NCBI GenBank assembly: GCA_011033025.1 | Contig: WFMF01000257.1 | Coordinates: forward strand, 1-64,000 | Reading direction: 5' to 3' | Source: Beroe forskalii | Taxonomy: Eukaryota; Ctenophora; Nuda; Beroida; Beroidae | Length of the DNA: 64,000 nt | Part shown: in pieces, positions 1 to 12,249 of the stretch | Layout of the letters: each line of letters opens with the position of its first letter | Position numbering within the stretch: the first letter of the stretch is position 1 | The notes under the pieces: generated by a model | Told to the model about the DNA's origin: nothing | What the model saw: only the letters and a program-made list of their open reading frames with translations | Databases searched by the model: none | Program-made: the position numbers and the translations under genes

Positions 1-240
1 CTGTTCCAAGATCTAAATCCAGTTCTACGATCCTGTTCCACGATCTTGTTCCGGTTCCATGATCCTGTTCCAAGATCTAAATCCAGTTCTACGATCCTGC
101 TCCACGATCTTGTTCCGGCTCCATGATCTTGTTCTAAGATCTAAACTCTGTTCCACGATCTTGTTCCATCATGATCTTGTTCTAAGATCTAAATCCAGTT
201 CTACGATCTTGTTCTAAGATCTAAGTTCCGGTTCCGTTCT
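1..240. repeat. Degenerate minisatellite (GATCT/GTTCC-rich)
   Basis: About seven imperfect copies of a 35-60-bp unit built from the phrases TTCCAAGATCTAAATCCAG, TTCTACGATC and TTGTTCC. It runs in from the left edge, so its true length is unknown. No coding potential is seen. Confidence 0.8.
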
Positions 241-399
241 TGTTCTTAAATAACTATAAAAATTAAGATTATTTTTAAAAATGGGAAAACTACGTTGTGC
301 ACGCACAAAATAAGTTTGAAATTTCATGAATAAATAAGTGGTGCCGTGAAAAAAAAAGTAGGGCAAAAAATGACGTCACTCAGCCCCGTTTTACTCCAT

Positions 400-1165
400 G
401 TTACGGAGCCTTATTTTGCGCGCGCAAGCGCGCCTCTACGAATAAACAGGGACACGTAACATGTGGTAAGCCCCGTTTACATGGGAGACATACCTACAGG
501 GGTTCCTAAGCCCGCATAGGTGTGTGTACGCGCCGCGCGCTTCCCTACGGGCGAAGCGCGCCGCGCGAGCCCACACAGGGATATACGTGTTTAGCAACTA
601 CAGGGGCGTGTCGAACACATATGTGCGCGGCGTAATCGTGCGCGGCTCGCTCATGCCTGTTAATCATAGACAGTAAGCCGCGCACGATTTATACGCCGCG
701 CATTGAAAAGCCCTCTTTTGCGGCTTTGCGCGCGGCACGCGCCGTCGTTTCACTCCTGGTTAGGTGAACGCGCGCAGGGGTCAGAAGTTACCTGGCCCCC
801 TGCGCGTGCGCCCCGACTCGCAGTCAACGTCTGGCAAGGCCAGGCCAGACAACGTCTGGTGATGGGCGAAGGGGGTCGCAGGCAACGCCTGACAATGGAT
901 GGCTCATTCTAACCAGAGCCCTATTTTGCACGCGGCGTCGTTTCACTCCGATCGGCGTTGGCACCTGGTTATATTTCAGTTAGGTGAAATGGATGACTAC
1001 CTTTCGAATTTGAGAAATACTAATTTGCGATCGCGGCGCGCGCACATTCCATGCACGCTTAGCTTTGCAAACAATGCACTGATTTCTACAAATTTTGATA
1101 TCTGTTCTGTCGTGCGCGTACTGTTTCTATCAGCGACATTGTCGCGCGTAACGTATGGTCCTATC
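400..1165. other. CpG-rich, GCGC-rich segment without a recognisable gene
   Basis: The segment is full of GCGCGC and CGCGGC runs and stands out from the AT-rich surroundings. Phrases recur within it: a CGTCGTTTCACTCC phrase appears near 743 and 925, each followed by a TTAGGTGAA phrase. The short open frames here (703-912 and 899-1201) match nothing I recognise. It could be a CpG island or, given the inner repeats, part of a GC-rich mobile element. Confidence 0.45.
621..703. repeat. Inverted repeat (hairpin), GC-rich arms
   Basis: The left arm 621-647 and right arm 676-703 are reverse complements except for a 1-2 base slip around GGCGTA; both carry GCGCGGCGTA and CGTGCGCGGCT. The loop is 28 bases. 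The GCGCGGCGTA phrase recurs in the foldback at 9506-9677, so the two may be related. Confidence 0.7.
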
Positions 1166-1199
1166 ATAATTAAAGTACCCGCCAAATTGTTTACGAAAT

Positions 1200-2300
1200 A
1201 GGTAGACGATTTTTGTAAAAATGTAAAAAGTTGAAAATTCTGAATTCAACATATAATTGGAAATTCACTAAATGAATTTGAATTCATAAACACCACCCAT
1301 GAGATATAGGATTTTGAAACGAGAGTTTTGTTTTGGTATACTTATTTGGTCAGTCAATCATGAAGCATCACTACAAAATACAAAATCTGAATAAATCAGT
1401 AAATCTGCCACGAGAAAAGAAAGAGCCCCACTTAATCTTCGTCAAGCATATGCTTCTGGGAACGTGTCAGGGATTGGATTCATTACAAATACAGTGGAAA
1501 CACCATTGTTTTGGACAACGACTCATTAACTACTGTGTCCCGAATGAAATCAAACTTTTTAGTTCTACGCTTGTACTGATCGTACTTTGACAGCTATCGG
1601 TATTTTGATGTTTTCCCTTGATATCACGCATTAAACACGGCGTAATCATCAGATTGTGCCGTACCTGATATTTGATGAAAATGCCGAGTTAGAAGAAAAG
1701 ATCTCTGAAAAGGGCAAGTCTTTCGTCCACTTACACAGAACAGTATATTCGATACGCTACCAGCTGGTATTGTGTACAGCCATTTCGTGAGGTAGTAGTG
1801 ATGTGACCTACTTGTACTTGACTCAGAGAGGTAGTATGCATCAGGTAGAACTATATCAACTATTTCACAGTTTATCTGGGAAAGTGTAAAGAATTTGTAT
1901 CGCACTGTATAAGGCGTGTGTCTCCAATGGTATCCGCATAAACCCTGGCATACAATGAGCTAGGAGAGGGATGAATAACACTTTAACCAGGTGAACGAGC
2001 CACACACAGCAGCTGTAATGAGGTAAGTAGTATCTAGGTCATTGTAACACGGTGGATACAGACAGTATCAAAGCTATACGGGTGCAGCGAATTATCAAGA
2101 GAATTCATACTTCTAATGCTTCCTAAGTGTCACGCTAATATCAGAGCTTATTGTACTGCCTCAACAATTTACAATATAGGGATATCATTATGCTGGATTA
2201 TTATAGCATAAGCAAGTGGAAAAGGGAAAAGAAATGACGAGGAATTTACAGAACATAGCTAAACAGACAAAAGACTCGAGCGTTGGAATTTAGATAATAA
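1200..2300. other. Non-coding stretch, nothing recognised
   Basis: AT-rich sequence. The small open frames (1333-1590 plus, 1624-1905 minus) show no motif, hydrophobic pattern or splice context that I can support. Confidence 0.4.
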
Positions 2301-2310
2301 TGATAATAAT

Positions 2311-2615
2311 CAATCAGACAGGGGGGTACAGACAGGAGATACAGACAGGGGGTACAGATAGGAGACGCAGACAGGGGATACAGACAGGAGACACAGGCAG
2401 TAGACACAGACAGGAGATACAGACAGGGGGGTACAAACAGGAGGAATAGACAGGGGTACAGACAGGAGATACAGACAGGGGATACAGACAGGAGGAACAG
2501 ACAGGGGATACAGAGAGGAGATACAGACAGGGGATACAGACAGGAGATACAGACAGGAGATACAGACAGGGATGCAGACAGGAGATACAGACAGGGAATA
2601 CAGACAGGGGATGGA
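2311..2615. repeat. 15-bp minisatellite (ACAGACAGGGGATAC-like)
   Basis: About twenty imperfect tandem copies of ACAGACAGGGGATAC or ACAGACAGGAGATAC. The minus-strand reading gives low-complexity CLYLLSVSP peptides, which are a by-product of the repeat and not a gene. Confidence 0.88.
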
Positions 2616-3144
2616 CAGAGGTACGGGACTTCTTCCCATCCACAGTAGCCCTGGCATCAGGGACCTCCCAGCGGGAGATCCCGTGCCGGGGACTCTGTTT
2701 GGATCTCTCGTAGATCCATCTCCCGTTTAGTCGTAGAGCAGGGGGGGGTCCACCGGCCAACGGCCAACGGCCAATTGGCCGAAATTGGAAATTTTTTAGA
2801 CGGTTGGCCGGTTGGCCGTTTTTTTATTTTTGATATTTACGCTCTTTAGGGGGGGTCCAATCAAAAAACTCCCAGAGAGAAAGTTGCTTGTAATAGTTCT
2901 AAGAACACATCTGAGTACATTTGAAGACACTAATATCGAAATCACGAAAAAATGTGATATTAAAGATAATTTAGCTCATTTTCGTAGTCTATTACTTTTA
3001 GCAACTCATGGACCAGGATCATCCTACTGTTAAAATCTAAATAGGTCCACCAAGGGGTATTGAATATGTTCCAGTGGCCGGGAAAGTACTTAAGTGCTTG
3101 AAAAAACTCCTTGCATGAGGGCTCCTTAATTCTGATGAAAGGGC

Positions 3145-3806
3145 TTGCCAATTAAGACTGCGGCACAGAGTCCTGACATTGGACTATTGGAGCTAAAGTT
3201 GGCTTCCCAGACTTCTGTCAAGGCCCTGCAACCAGTTAAATCCACTCCTGCTTCCACTTCCGGGGCCTTTCCAGTTTCAACCACTAATATCACCTTTCCA
3301 CAACTTATATTACCTCCTTCAACACCAGTGCTTCCTTCAGCTTCACCTCCTGACTTCATTCTTCCACCGTCCTTCTTTCCAGTACAGCCCTCTTTGCCCC
3401 AATTTAGCCCTGAAAGTGCCCCTGCCCATCTAGTCGCCCTGCCTCAGTGCCTCACACTATAGTACCATGGATTCCTCAGCCCTGTCCCGCCTTAGTGCCT
3501 TGGCCTCCTCCTCAACTTCCTCTTGATCAGCCACTGCTCCTCAACTTCGTTCTGAGTCTTGTATCCAGTCTCCTCCTCAGTATTTTCATCCTGTCTTGCA
3601 GCTCCTGGCCCTCGCCAATGGATTCCTTGTCCATCCCAATCGAGTGTTGCAGAAACCACCAACTCCCCTCCTGCTGCACACAGATCTATCCCTCTACCTG
3701 GGTGCAAACCTTGGTGCATAGAAACGAATTGCTTAGCCTGCACATCCTGGATATGATGGTGCATCTAGTCCCCAAGCTACAACAGATCCCTACCTTTACC
3801 AGATAG
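3145..3806 (+). other. Proline/serine-rich open frames inside the 2.8-kb element
   Basis: Two overlapping plus-strand frames (3145-3462 and 3447-3806) encode low-complexity peptides rich in Pro, Ser, Leu and Thr. They could be remnants of an element-encoded protein or chance open frames in C-rich DNA. I recognise no family. Confidence 0.2.
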
Positions 3807-3849
3807 TTCCTCTATCTCTCTATCATAGGCACCTCATCATTGTATCATT

Positions 3850-4353
3850 GGACACCTTATGGTTAATGACGGTCTCACTGTTACTGTACACATCTGCAAA
3901 GGGGGAATTCACCCTGACCAGGTGGCCAGGTGCTTCCTCTGCTCAGAGCACCATAAAACCGGTTAAGGGACATTTAACCCCCCAACATTACATCACCTAC
4001 TTCAGTACAGCAAATCTGTAGAGGAAAGCGGGGGATCAAACATCACAGTTCGAGGATTGCAGCGACATTTAACCCCCCTGACATTGCATTCCTCGATGAA
4101 TCAACACAGATCAAACGCAATAATCCACAGCTTATTCAAGGTCTTTAAGTGGGATGAACCTCTCCTGAACCAAGATCTGTTCCATGCCTACAGAGGAGAC
4201 GTGATCAAGCCATCTGCCCTGGAAACAAGGAGGAACGAGAGGATCCAGATCCTCATCCGGAACTACTCCAGACCTACTGCTGACAGCTTCCTGACTATGA
4301 CTACATGTCTTATAGATCAAGTGTTGGGGGTGTATTGTCGGAGGGTCAAATGA
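3850..4353 (+). pseudogene. Broken coding-like stretch inside the 2.8-kb element, unrecognised
   Basis: Around 3855-3965 the plus strand reads a peptide with a Cys-rich stretch (HICKGG, then RCFLCSEHHKTG) ended by a stop. From 4057 to 4353 a 98-residue frame follows that is less repetitive than its surroundings (motifs FKVFKWDEPLL, ALETRRNERIQIL). Both may be remains of a captured host exon or of the element's own protein. The phrase ACATTTAACCCC occurs in both halves (about 3969 and 4066), suggesting internal duplication. No family is recognised. Confidence 0.25.
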
Positions 4354-4919
4354 ATTGCATGCCGCACTACAAAAAGGCCTGAGCCAATCCTAGGAATCAT
4401 TGCAAACTATAAAGCCTTACCGCCTTAGTGCTTGGACTGCATAAACTATTTAGGACTGCTAGGCAAGCTGGCAAGAGCTCGTGAATGTCATCTCTAGGTT
4501 ATATACATGCAGATTGCAGGGAGACAGTCAATAGAATCATTCGTTTCATACATGAACAGGAAATAGTTCCAGGCGTGGCAGGGAATCAGGGATAAGACAA
4601 CATGACTATAGTAAAGATACTGCAATGGATTTTTAAGACTATAAGGGAAGAACTTTACAGGTTGGATGGCCTACACTTGAACTTATCAAGGGTTATTCTA
4701 CATATCCTAGACCATTAACAACTTTCATAAGTTTATTTCGGCAACATAAAACAGCATTATCACCCTCCCGTGATTATAATTCGGGTGTGATAATTATCGA
4801 TATATCACCCCTTTAAAACTACTGTATAGTGGCGCGCGCAAAAATTTCGGAGCAAATGAAACCCAAATATAAAAACCAAATCTGGGCGGTAAACAGCCAT
4901 CCCGAAAAAATGAATTCAG

Positions 4920-5236
4920 AAAAAACTTGAAAAGAAATTTTGATAAAGGAGCACTTGCAAATCTATAAAGGCGTTCAATCCGGACGAGGGTCGTCAGACC
5001 CGAGTGGAAGGAAATACTGTTGTATGGCTAGCCCCTGGCTGAATCCTGAAGAAAAGAGCTAGAATCCTGATATAGGCAGCGTAAATACCGAAATCAGAAG
5101 CAGCTAGGTCTAGCCAAGTAGGGTCGGGTGATAATACAATTAACTAACTCATGGATCGTGTTATATCGAAAATTGTCAAACTCGGCTGACGCCTCGTGTG
5201 ATAATTTTCGATATAACACTCCCATTCGTTAGTTAA
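4920..5236. repeat. Copy 1 of a ~300-bp dispersed element with terminal hairpin
   Basis: A block around 4940-5030 (containing AAGGAGCACT, ATCCGGACGAGGGTCGTCAG and AAATACTGTTGT) is followed by a ~97-bp hairpin at 5140-5236. The hairpin arms begin TTAACTAAC and share GTGTTATATCGAAAATT, with the loop CTCGGCTGACGCCTCG. The same order is found inverted at 7157-7400. It lies inside the larger 2741-5525 element. Confidence 0.7.
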
Positions 5237-6020
5237 TCGTTCACGATATAAACATATGGAGCTTGGGCCTTCTTCAAGCACAGGGGCTAATTTCGATTGT
5301 TTCAACGACCTTGATTGACACATTTGACACCCCCCACCAATCAAATTAGCAGGAAAATGCCAGTTATAGAAATTGTAACAACTTTTTCTCTCACAACTTT
5401 CAACTATAATGCTTCTGGACGAAACCAGGGATGGAAAAGGAAAAAAACGGCCAACCGGCCAACGGCCAATTGGCCGAAACACCAAATTTTTAAGACGGTT
5501 GGCCGGTGGCCGGTGGACCCCCCCCAGAGCACTGAGCAGGAGATCTAATCCACTGTGCAACCCGTTTTAACGTGTTCTGAGTAGGGGTGGTAGTAGTAGA
5601 GTAGGGGTACTTAATATGTGATAAGTGGTCTACAATAGAAGACATTGTTCCTCTGGACATTGTGCTAAGTTGTAATAAGTAGCTCCATGAGGGACTGCTG
5701 CCAAGTCCCTGAGAGGGGGTGCCAATTCTTTACTGAGAAGTTACAATGGTGATAATAGGAGGTAATCCTTTCAACGGATACGGCAAACAGCTAAACTCTG
5801 GCAAAACTTGTAATTCTCTTTGTGCAGACGGCATTGAATTTTCTAAATTCCGTGCACTAAATTACAAATTATAAAGATAAAGACGGATCCATCTCGAGGC
5901 CAGTCAGCCTGTAAATATACTGCTCGTAGACCACTTAGAGTCTAGATAACAATGTAACAAAGCCTTCTGAGAGATAACAATGAGGCAGACAAAGTTGGGA
6001 GGATAGTTAGAGAGAATATG

Positions 6021-6641
6021 CAGACAGACGGCAAAACAGGAGCTCTAAGAGACAGACGGCAAAACAGGAGCTCTAAGAGACAGACGGCAAAACAGGAGCT
6101 CTAGACAGACGGTAAAACAGGAGCTCTAAGAGACAGACGGCAAACAGGAGCTCTAGACAGACGGCAAAACAGGAGCTCTAAGAGACAGACGGCAAAACAG
6201 GAGCTCTAGACAGGCGGCAAAACAGGAGCTCTAAGAGACAGACGGCAAAAAAGGAGCTCTAGACAGACGGCAAAACAGGAGCTCTAGACAGACGGCAAAA
6301 CAGAAGCTCTAGACAGACGGCAAAACAGGAGCTCTAAGAGACAGACGGCAAAACAGGAGCTCTAAGAGACGGTAAACAGGAGCTCTAAGAGACAGACGGC
6401 AAAACAGGAGCTCTAGACAGACGGCAAAACAGGAGCTCTAAGAGACAGACGGCAAAACAGGAGCTCTAGGAGACAGACGGCAAAACAGGAGCTCTAAGAG
6501 ACAGACGGCAAAACAGGAGCTCTAAGAGACAGACGGCAAAACAGGAGCTCTAGACAGACGGCAAAACAGGAGCTCTAGACAGACGGCAAAACAGGAGCTT
6601 TAAGAGACAGACGGCAAAACAGGAGCTCTAGACAGACGGCA
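6021..6641. repeat. 26/30-bp minisatellite (GACGGCAAAACAGGAGCTCTA)n
   Basis: About 24 tandem copies of a very uniform unit, CAGACGGCAAAACAGGAG followed by CTCTA. It alternates between a 26-bp form and a 30-bp form with an added AGAG. There are few substitutions, so the array is young or homogenised. Confidence 0.92.
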
Positions 6642-7156
6642 GTGACTCTAAATATAGTACTTTAAATACAGAGCCTCTAAATTCTGGAAATACAGGAATA
6701 GAATATGGACTCGGAATCAAGGGACTCTAAATACAATACAGGAATACAAGGACTCTAAATACAACGACTCTAAATGCAAGGACTACAGGGAAATAGGCAC
6801 CGTATGAGATAATAATGCACGGGATTCTGCAGGCTGCAGCAATAGCTAATACTGCAGCAGCAATGTGCAACATTAGATATGTGCTTGAGAACAGAGTGCC
6901 TCTAATAGCTTCAGATGAATAAGATGCATGCCAAACATTGCATAATCACTTACTCAACAAGAAGCCAAGCCTTAACAACAACAACAACATCTGCCAAGAT
7001 TCCCGGGATTCAGTGATAAAATCGATTAGAACAAAGACGACCCATTAAAAGAACCGGATTGAAAGCTCGATATTTCATTCAAATTTATGAATTGAGTTGA
7101 GTATCATGACACTAATTCCCAGAGTATCTTAATAAGCGGTTACATGTCGAAGTGGT

Positions 7157-7400
7157 GACCGTATACCGCAACTTACATGGTCGAGGCGACAGCCGAGACT
7201 GTGTAAGTTGAATAATGGACGAGGTATACGGTCATAGCTGAGATCATGGAACCGGATTATACCCCGACCGGAAACAGCTGGGACCGACTATTCTAGGGCC
7301 AAACAACAGTATTTCTTCCCACTCGGGTCTGACGACCCTCGTCCGGATTCAACGCTTAAGAAGATTTTTGAGTGCTCCTTAATAAAATAAAATTTCATTT
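7157..7400. repeat. Copy 2 (inverted) of the ~300-bp dispersed element
   Basis: The hairpin at 7157-7233 (arms GACCGTATACC with AACTTACA, loop CGAGGCGACAGCCGAG) is followed by a block at about 7290-7400 that is the reverse complement of 4940-5030. Shared phrases, read in reverse, are CTGACGACCCTCGTCCGGAT and AGTGCTCCTT. The hairpin loops of the two copies share CTCGGCTG and CGCCTCG. Confidence 0.7.
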
Positions 7401-7439
7401 AAAGCGTTTTTGCACTGTTATTCAGTGGAGACCGTAAAA

Positions 7440-7530
7440 CCAAACTTACACGGTCGCTAAAACAAGCTTGGGAGGGGTATAACCAAACTTACACGGTCGC
7501 TAAAACAAGTTTGGGAGGGGTATAATATGC
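7440..7530. repeat. Two tandem copies of a ~47-bp unit
   Basis: The phrase ACCAAACTTACACGGTCGCT then AAAACAAGCTTGGGAGGGG occurs twice in a row. CTTACACGGTCG echoes the hairpin at 7157-7233, so this may be the edge of the same dispersed element. Confidence 0.7.
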
Positions 7531-9440
7531 AATATAAATTAAATGTAGTAATTTAACGTATGCGCAGTATGTGATAACAGTTGTTCCAGAGGGGTCGCAT
7601 CTAGGATTCTAAGAGTCGTATTGTTTGCTATATTCCTATTAAGTTGCGACTCCGTTTAATAAAATCCCTCGTTTCATTAAACGATATATAGCAAGATTTA
7701 TATATAGTAGTAGTGATAAGGTCTTAGCGTTATATATTTTGACGGTTGTTGCTTGGGTGATGAGCATACAGAATTGCTGTGATTGGCTTATATGTGTGAG
7801 TAGCCTAGTGCAGCTGGAGTGTAGCACCTTATCTCTCTCAAACCTTCAAACCTTCAAACAGCTATTGTCTGGCGAGCTTTTATCAAATGATTAAATACCA
7901 TATCATAGGCAGCAGCCCCTTAATATATATACTCAACTTTATAGTAGTCTATGATAATCATACAGATGAAGGAAGTTTTCAATTATTTCATTGAATGTAT
8001 CAGTGATATGCATCTTGAAATGTGTCTCATAACTATCTTTTGATAGATCTTAAAAGGCCATTTTTAAATTGCAAATAACATTAAAGAAAATGTAATGTCC
8101 CAAACCGCATGACGATAAGAAAGACATCGTTATACAGTATCAATTCTTTGTTTTTCATATACCCATACACCTTTATAGATCTAAGACTTTGGATTATACG
8201 GTCTTTTTCATGATTTTATTGTTCCTTTAGTCCTCTGTTTAAATGAATCAGAGATTGCACCGCTGAATCGTGTGTAAGGTCGTTCCTAGGGGTACATCTG
8301 GGATTGTCTAACTTTTGCTTTTGCTCATTTTCGTGATGAAAACTATAGAGAAAGTGGTTGCCACAGCAAGTCAATACAATAGGAGTAGTTGCTAGTTGAT
8401 TGACAGAATCGAGTGCTCAAGGCACAAGGTTTTGTCATATTTTGATCAATCACTATTCTTAATTCCCGCTCTTTTTCACACATTTGTCACGATGTAAACA
8501 AGGGAAGTAAATCAAGTGGTTTAACCACGTTGTATTGTTGTAACCATGTGACTACCACAAGAAACACAGAAAACAAAACTGTTCTTTCTGGCCGATTCGG
8601 GGTTTTTGCTCTTATGTAAAACTTGTTCATGGGAGAAATTCGGCTTCTGCCAGTAATCATGTGAACTGGAGGTCATCCCATCCCCCCCCACATAAAACCC
8701 CAATTATTGGAAGCAGCTCTGATAACTAATCATGGGGGACAGATCACATGATCTCATTCCCAAACAAGTCACTGACCATCCCATTCTGTGTGTATATGAG
8801 CACTGGTCATGATGAATTACCCAACCACCACATCATGTACACTTTAAACCACCCTGTACATTGTACACTGTACCCACCATACACTGACCCACACCGTGTA
8901 CAGCTACACACATGTTATTATCCTGAGATTTGGCTCACTGCCAACCTCCCAAACCCGAAATAAGCGGGTATTCCTTCCATGTTGGGAGGAAGTGGAGTTG
9001 TATAATTTGGTAATGATGATTGTAATACAAGAGGGGAGATCTGGCTTTACAAGGACCGTTTAGCCGTGGTATAATACAAACTCTCCACGCACCAGATAGA
9101 TAGCCGGCGTAACATCACTACCTCCTCATTTAAAAGCATGAAGATGATATCATTCCAACCCCTTCTTCTCTTGAGAGGGGCTGTATTATACGCACTCAGG
9201 ACTCTTAAACCGAATATACTCCACCAGATCTTATAATACACCGTAATACACAGTTTGTATATTCCCCGCCAGATAGCGAGTACATTAGGTAAATATACTT
9301 ACCATGAGCTTTACACATGGGGCACCGCCGCCGTTCATTTTGAACAAAAAAGGATGAATTGTGCAACGCATTAGTGGGAGAGTGTGTAATGAATTCGTGC
9401 GCAGGATCGTCTATTGGTGTACAGGTTATTACTGCTCTAT
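7531..9440. other. Intergenic stretch, no gene recognised
   Basis: AT-rich. It includes a short CA/TGTACA-rich patch at 8830-8920. Small open frames at 7639-7827 (minus), 8521-8703 (minus) and 8748-8963 (plus) lack recognisable motifs. Confidence 0.4.
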
Positions 9441-9505
9441 TACTGAGAAGAGGTGGTTTAACCCCTAACGTACCATCTTCTGAGAAGAGCAGTTTAACCC
9501 CTAAC

Positions 9506-9677
9506 GTACCCGTGGTGTCTTGACCTTTTGAGGCGCGGCGTACTGCGGCGTACTGCGGCGTGCTACTTATACTTTTTAAGGCGTGAAAGTACTTTGCGCG
9601 CTGTCATGCGCCACAAAGAATTACCCATGCGCGGCGTAATACGCTGCGCCTCCAAAAGGTCGAGACAACACGGGTAC
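9506..9677. mobile_element. 172-bp foldback (MITE-like) element
   Basis: The left arm 9506-9542 (GTACCCGTGGTGTCTTGACC then TTTTGAGGCGC) pairs with the right arm 9640-9677 with four mismatches and one slip. The interior is also GC-rich and partly palindromic (GCGGCGTAC three times). No coding capacity. I could not fix a target-site duplication. Confidence 0.65.
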
Positions 9678-9804
9678 CAAAAACTGGATTCCTGAGAAGT
9701 GGTTTAATAACCCAAAACGTACCGCCTGTTATTAACAAAAGGAACCGCTAACTTTGGCCCCTTCAGCCTCTTACTTATCAGACAATCCTTCCTCATCACG
9801 CTGA

Positions 9805-9846
9805 CTCAATTGAGACTCAATTGAGACTCAATTGAGACTCAATATT
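9805..9846. repeat. Short tandem repeat TTGAGACTCAA
   Basis: About four copies of the palindromic unit TTGAGACTCAA, ending in a variant copy. It is a small microsatellite of uncertain function. Confidence 0.75.
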
Positions 9847-10099
9847 GAGATACCGTTTTAATAACCCCACAATTAACTTGCTCTATACTTCTAACTTCTA
9901 TTCCCCTCGATCGAAAAATCAATATTCTTTCAAGCCTCTTGACAGTACTTTATTTGTCCACATTCCTGACCGTCAACCTCCAAAATTATACATGCTCATC
10001 CCACCGATATATCCTATATTTATCATTGTGAAAGTAAATCTGATGTTGGAAATGTATTCCAGACGTTTTAAGTAGGATAAATTTCAAAGCACTAACTCC

Positions 10100-11535
10100 T
10101 AACTCCACTATGACGGTCTCCTATGATAATGGAGCAGTTGCAGAAATCAGCGAGTCAGCTCGAGTCTGTCCCAACTTCCTTGAGATACACAAACTCAGAC
10201 ATGATGGGAAGCTAATTTCAAAGACGTAAATTGTACGTGTGTATGTGTGTGCGCATGTCAGTAATTCAGTAAATCAGACCCGTGCGTGAGTTTACAGTGT
10301 ACACTAACTTACTAACTAACACTGTTCCCTGTGTATGAAGTTTAGACTTGAGAGTTTAGAGAACACGAGTCCGCTGTATCTGGGAACTCTGCGAGTCAGC
10401 TCCAGTCTGTCCTAACTTCCATGTTAACTTCCAGTAAGTTAGTGCAGTACGTGAGTGTGTAGTGTACTGTGTTGGAACTACCTTACAGTGTGTTGGAAGG
10501 AGTAAGTTGTAAATTGGGCCTGTCCACCTCCTCCTGCTGTTGTGAGCTGCCGGCGCATGTTTTATCAGCCGTCACATATGAACTCTCTACGTATATATTA
10601 CTATAATTAGTACAGGGAGGAATTAATGGAGGTAGTAATTAGGCGGTTTAGAATAAGTACTCTCTGGGAGTACTGCGGAGGTAGGACCTGCTGTTGCTTA
10701 CGCAGCCACATAATCATTGTGTCTATTTCACTATTTTATAATGTTAGACAGACCTTCTTATTTATTTTACAGTGTAGAATTATTATATTCTAGGACGGTA
10801 TTATGCAGCGGGATTAGGTAATGCTCTGAAAAATATTGCAAAATAATATGCACTGTATGCACGCACTGTTCAGCAATTAATTGGGGACATGTTGCAATAA
10901 ATAGAGGTAAAGTGGGGGTGTGGAACCAGGCTCTTGACATGTTGTTACAAAGCTGCAGGGTAGCCAATACCCATTCATTGGAAACAGCGTTTCAATTCAC
11001 ATCTTGATAAAAACTTTAAAGTTTTTCTCGGGGGTGGGCGAAGGTGACGAACGCAGCAAAATTTAGAGCGTTTAATTAGAAAGCCCGCTTAGAAAGGCCC
11101 TTGAGGGAACCCCGAAAAAAAATTTTTGGTATTTTAAGTGCCTCAGACTGATTTTTGACCAATAGAAGAATAGATTATAGAGTATCGAAAAACTGGTAAT
11201 TTCTATAAAATATAGATGGATTAGCATTGGAAACTTCTGATGGTGAACATGTAGGCAGGCCTGCTAGCAGTAGATCCTGTGCTACTAGGACCTGGTAAGC
11301 TTGTAGAGAGTGTAGCTCGGACTCCCTATTGATGAGCACAATTAGGATATTGCTAACACAACGATGTAACGCCGTCTATGTGAATGTTAAGCTGAGGACG
11401 ATATTAATTTGGCCCCCTCGCAGCAAAACGACGTCTATTTGGCGCCTCAGTCGTGCGGCTCTGTGTCATGGCTAGAGGAGTTCAACCCGCATAAAATGAA
11501 TAATGCAAGCGTATTTCCAGCAACGCTGTGTCCTG
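10100..11535. other. Intergenic stretch, no gene recognised
   Basis: The phrase GCGAGTCAGCTC then AGTCTGTCC and AACTTCC occurs near 10150 and 10389, so a small dispersed duplication is present. No coding exon or RNA gene could be supported. Confidence 0.4.
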
Positions 11536-11542
11536 CCCATAT

Positions 11543-11925
11543 TCATACATACATACATACATACATACATACATACATACATACATACATACATACATAC
11601 ATACATACATACATACATACATACATACATACATACATACATACATACATACATACATACATACATACATACATACATACATACATACATACATACATAC
11701 ACATACATACATACATACATACATACATACACATACATACATACATACATACATACATACATACATACATACATACATACATACATACATACATACATAC
11801 ATACATACATACATACATACATACATACATACATACATACATACATACATACATACATACATACATACATACATACATACATACATACATACATACATAC
11901 ATACATACATACATACATACATACA
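11543..11925. repeat. (ACAT)n tetranucleotide microsatellite, ~380 bp
   Basis: An almost perfect run of about 95 ACAT units with two CACATAC interruptions near 11699 and 11729. All long open frames here on both strands (IHTY and MYVC repeats) arise from the 4-base period and are not genes. Confidence 0.98.
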
Positions 11926-12249
11926 CCGTGTTTTCTCAGTTTTCTCCGCCCTATTTGCCCTTTTGACACCAGGCCATTGTTTACTGCGATATTTCCGGTG
12001 TCAGATACCCTCAAATCGCTTTATACAAACAAGTAAACAACCAATAAATACCACGGTCTGTAATTGGCATTTACCATCGAATTTACGTACTCGATACCAA
12101 TTATCCCTCCAAATAGAATCCACGGTATTAAATATATTGGAGGCTATATAATTTAACGAGTAAGGCATGTAAAGTATTCCATGAAGAACAGGTGAGGTGT
12201 TGGTCATTACTCGTGTCTCCTCAAACCTGAATTCCTTTCCAAATAAGGG

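Larger units (their letters stand above)
2741..5525. mobile_element. 2.8-kb inverted-repeat-bounded transposon-like element
   Basis: The left end begins with eight G then TCCACCGGCCA. The right end is its reverse complement, finishing TGGCCGGTGGA plus eight C. Both ends continue for about 85 bp into GGCCAATTGGCC-rich foldback sequence whose inner part is in opposite orientation at the two ends. The six bases AGAGCA stand immediately outside both ends (2735-2740 and 5526-5531), as expected of a target-site duplication. The interior has no open transposase, only broken frames, so the element appears non-autonomous or decayed. The superfamily is not assignable by eye. An alternative is two independent 85-bp palindromic elements with AGAGCA by chance. 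Confidence 0.65.

Noticed and set aside
2310-2760. Minus-strand frames with CLYLLSVSP repeats
   Set aside because: By-product of the 15-bp minisatellite.
11409-12151. Long open frames of IHTY / MYVC repeats on both strands
   Set aside because: Product of the ACAT microsatellite.
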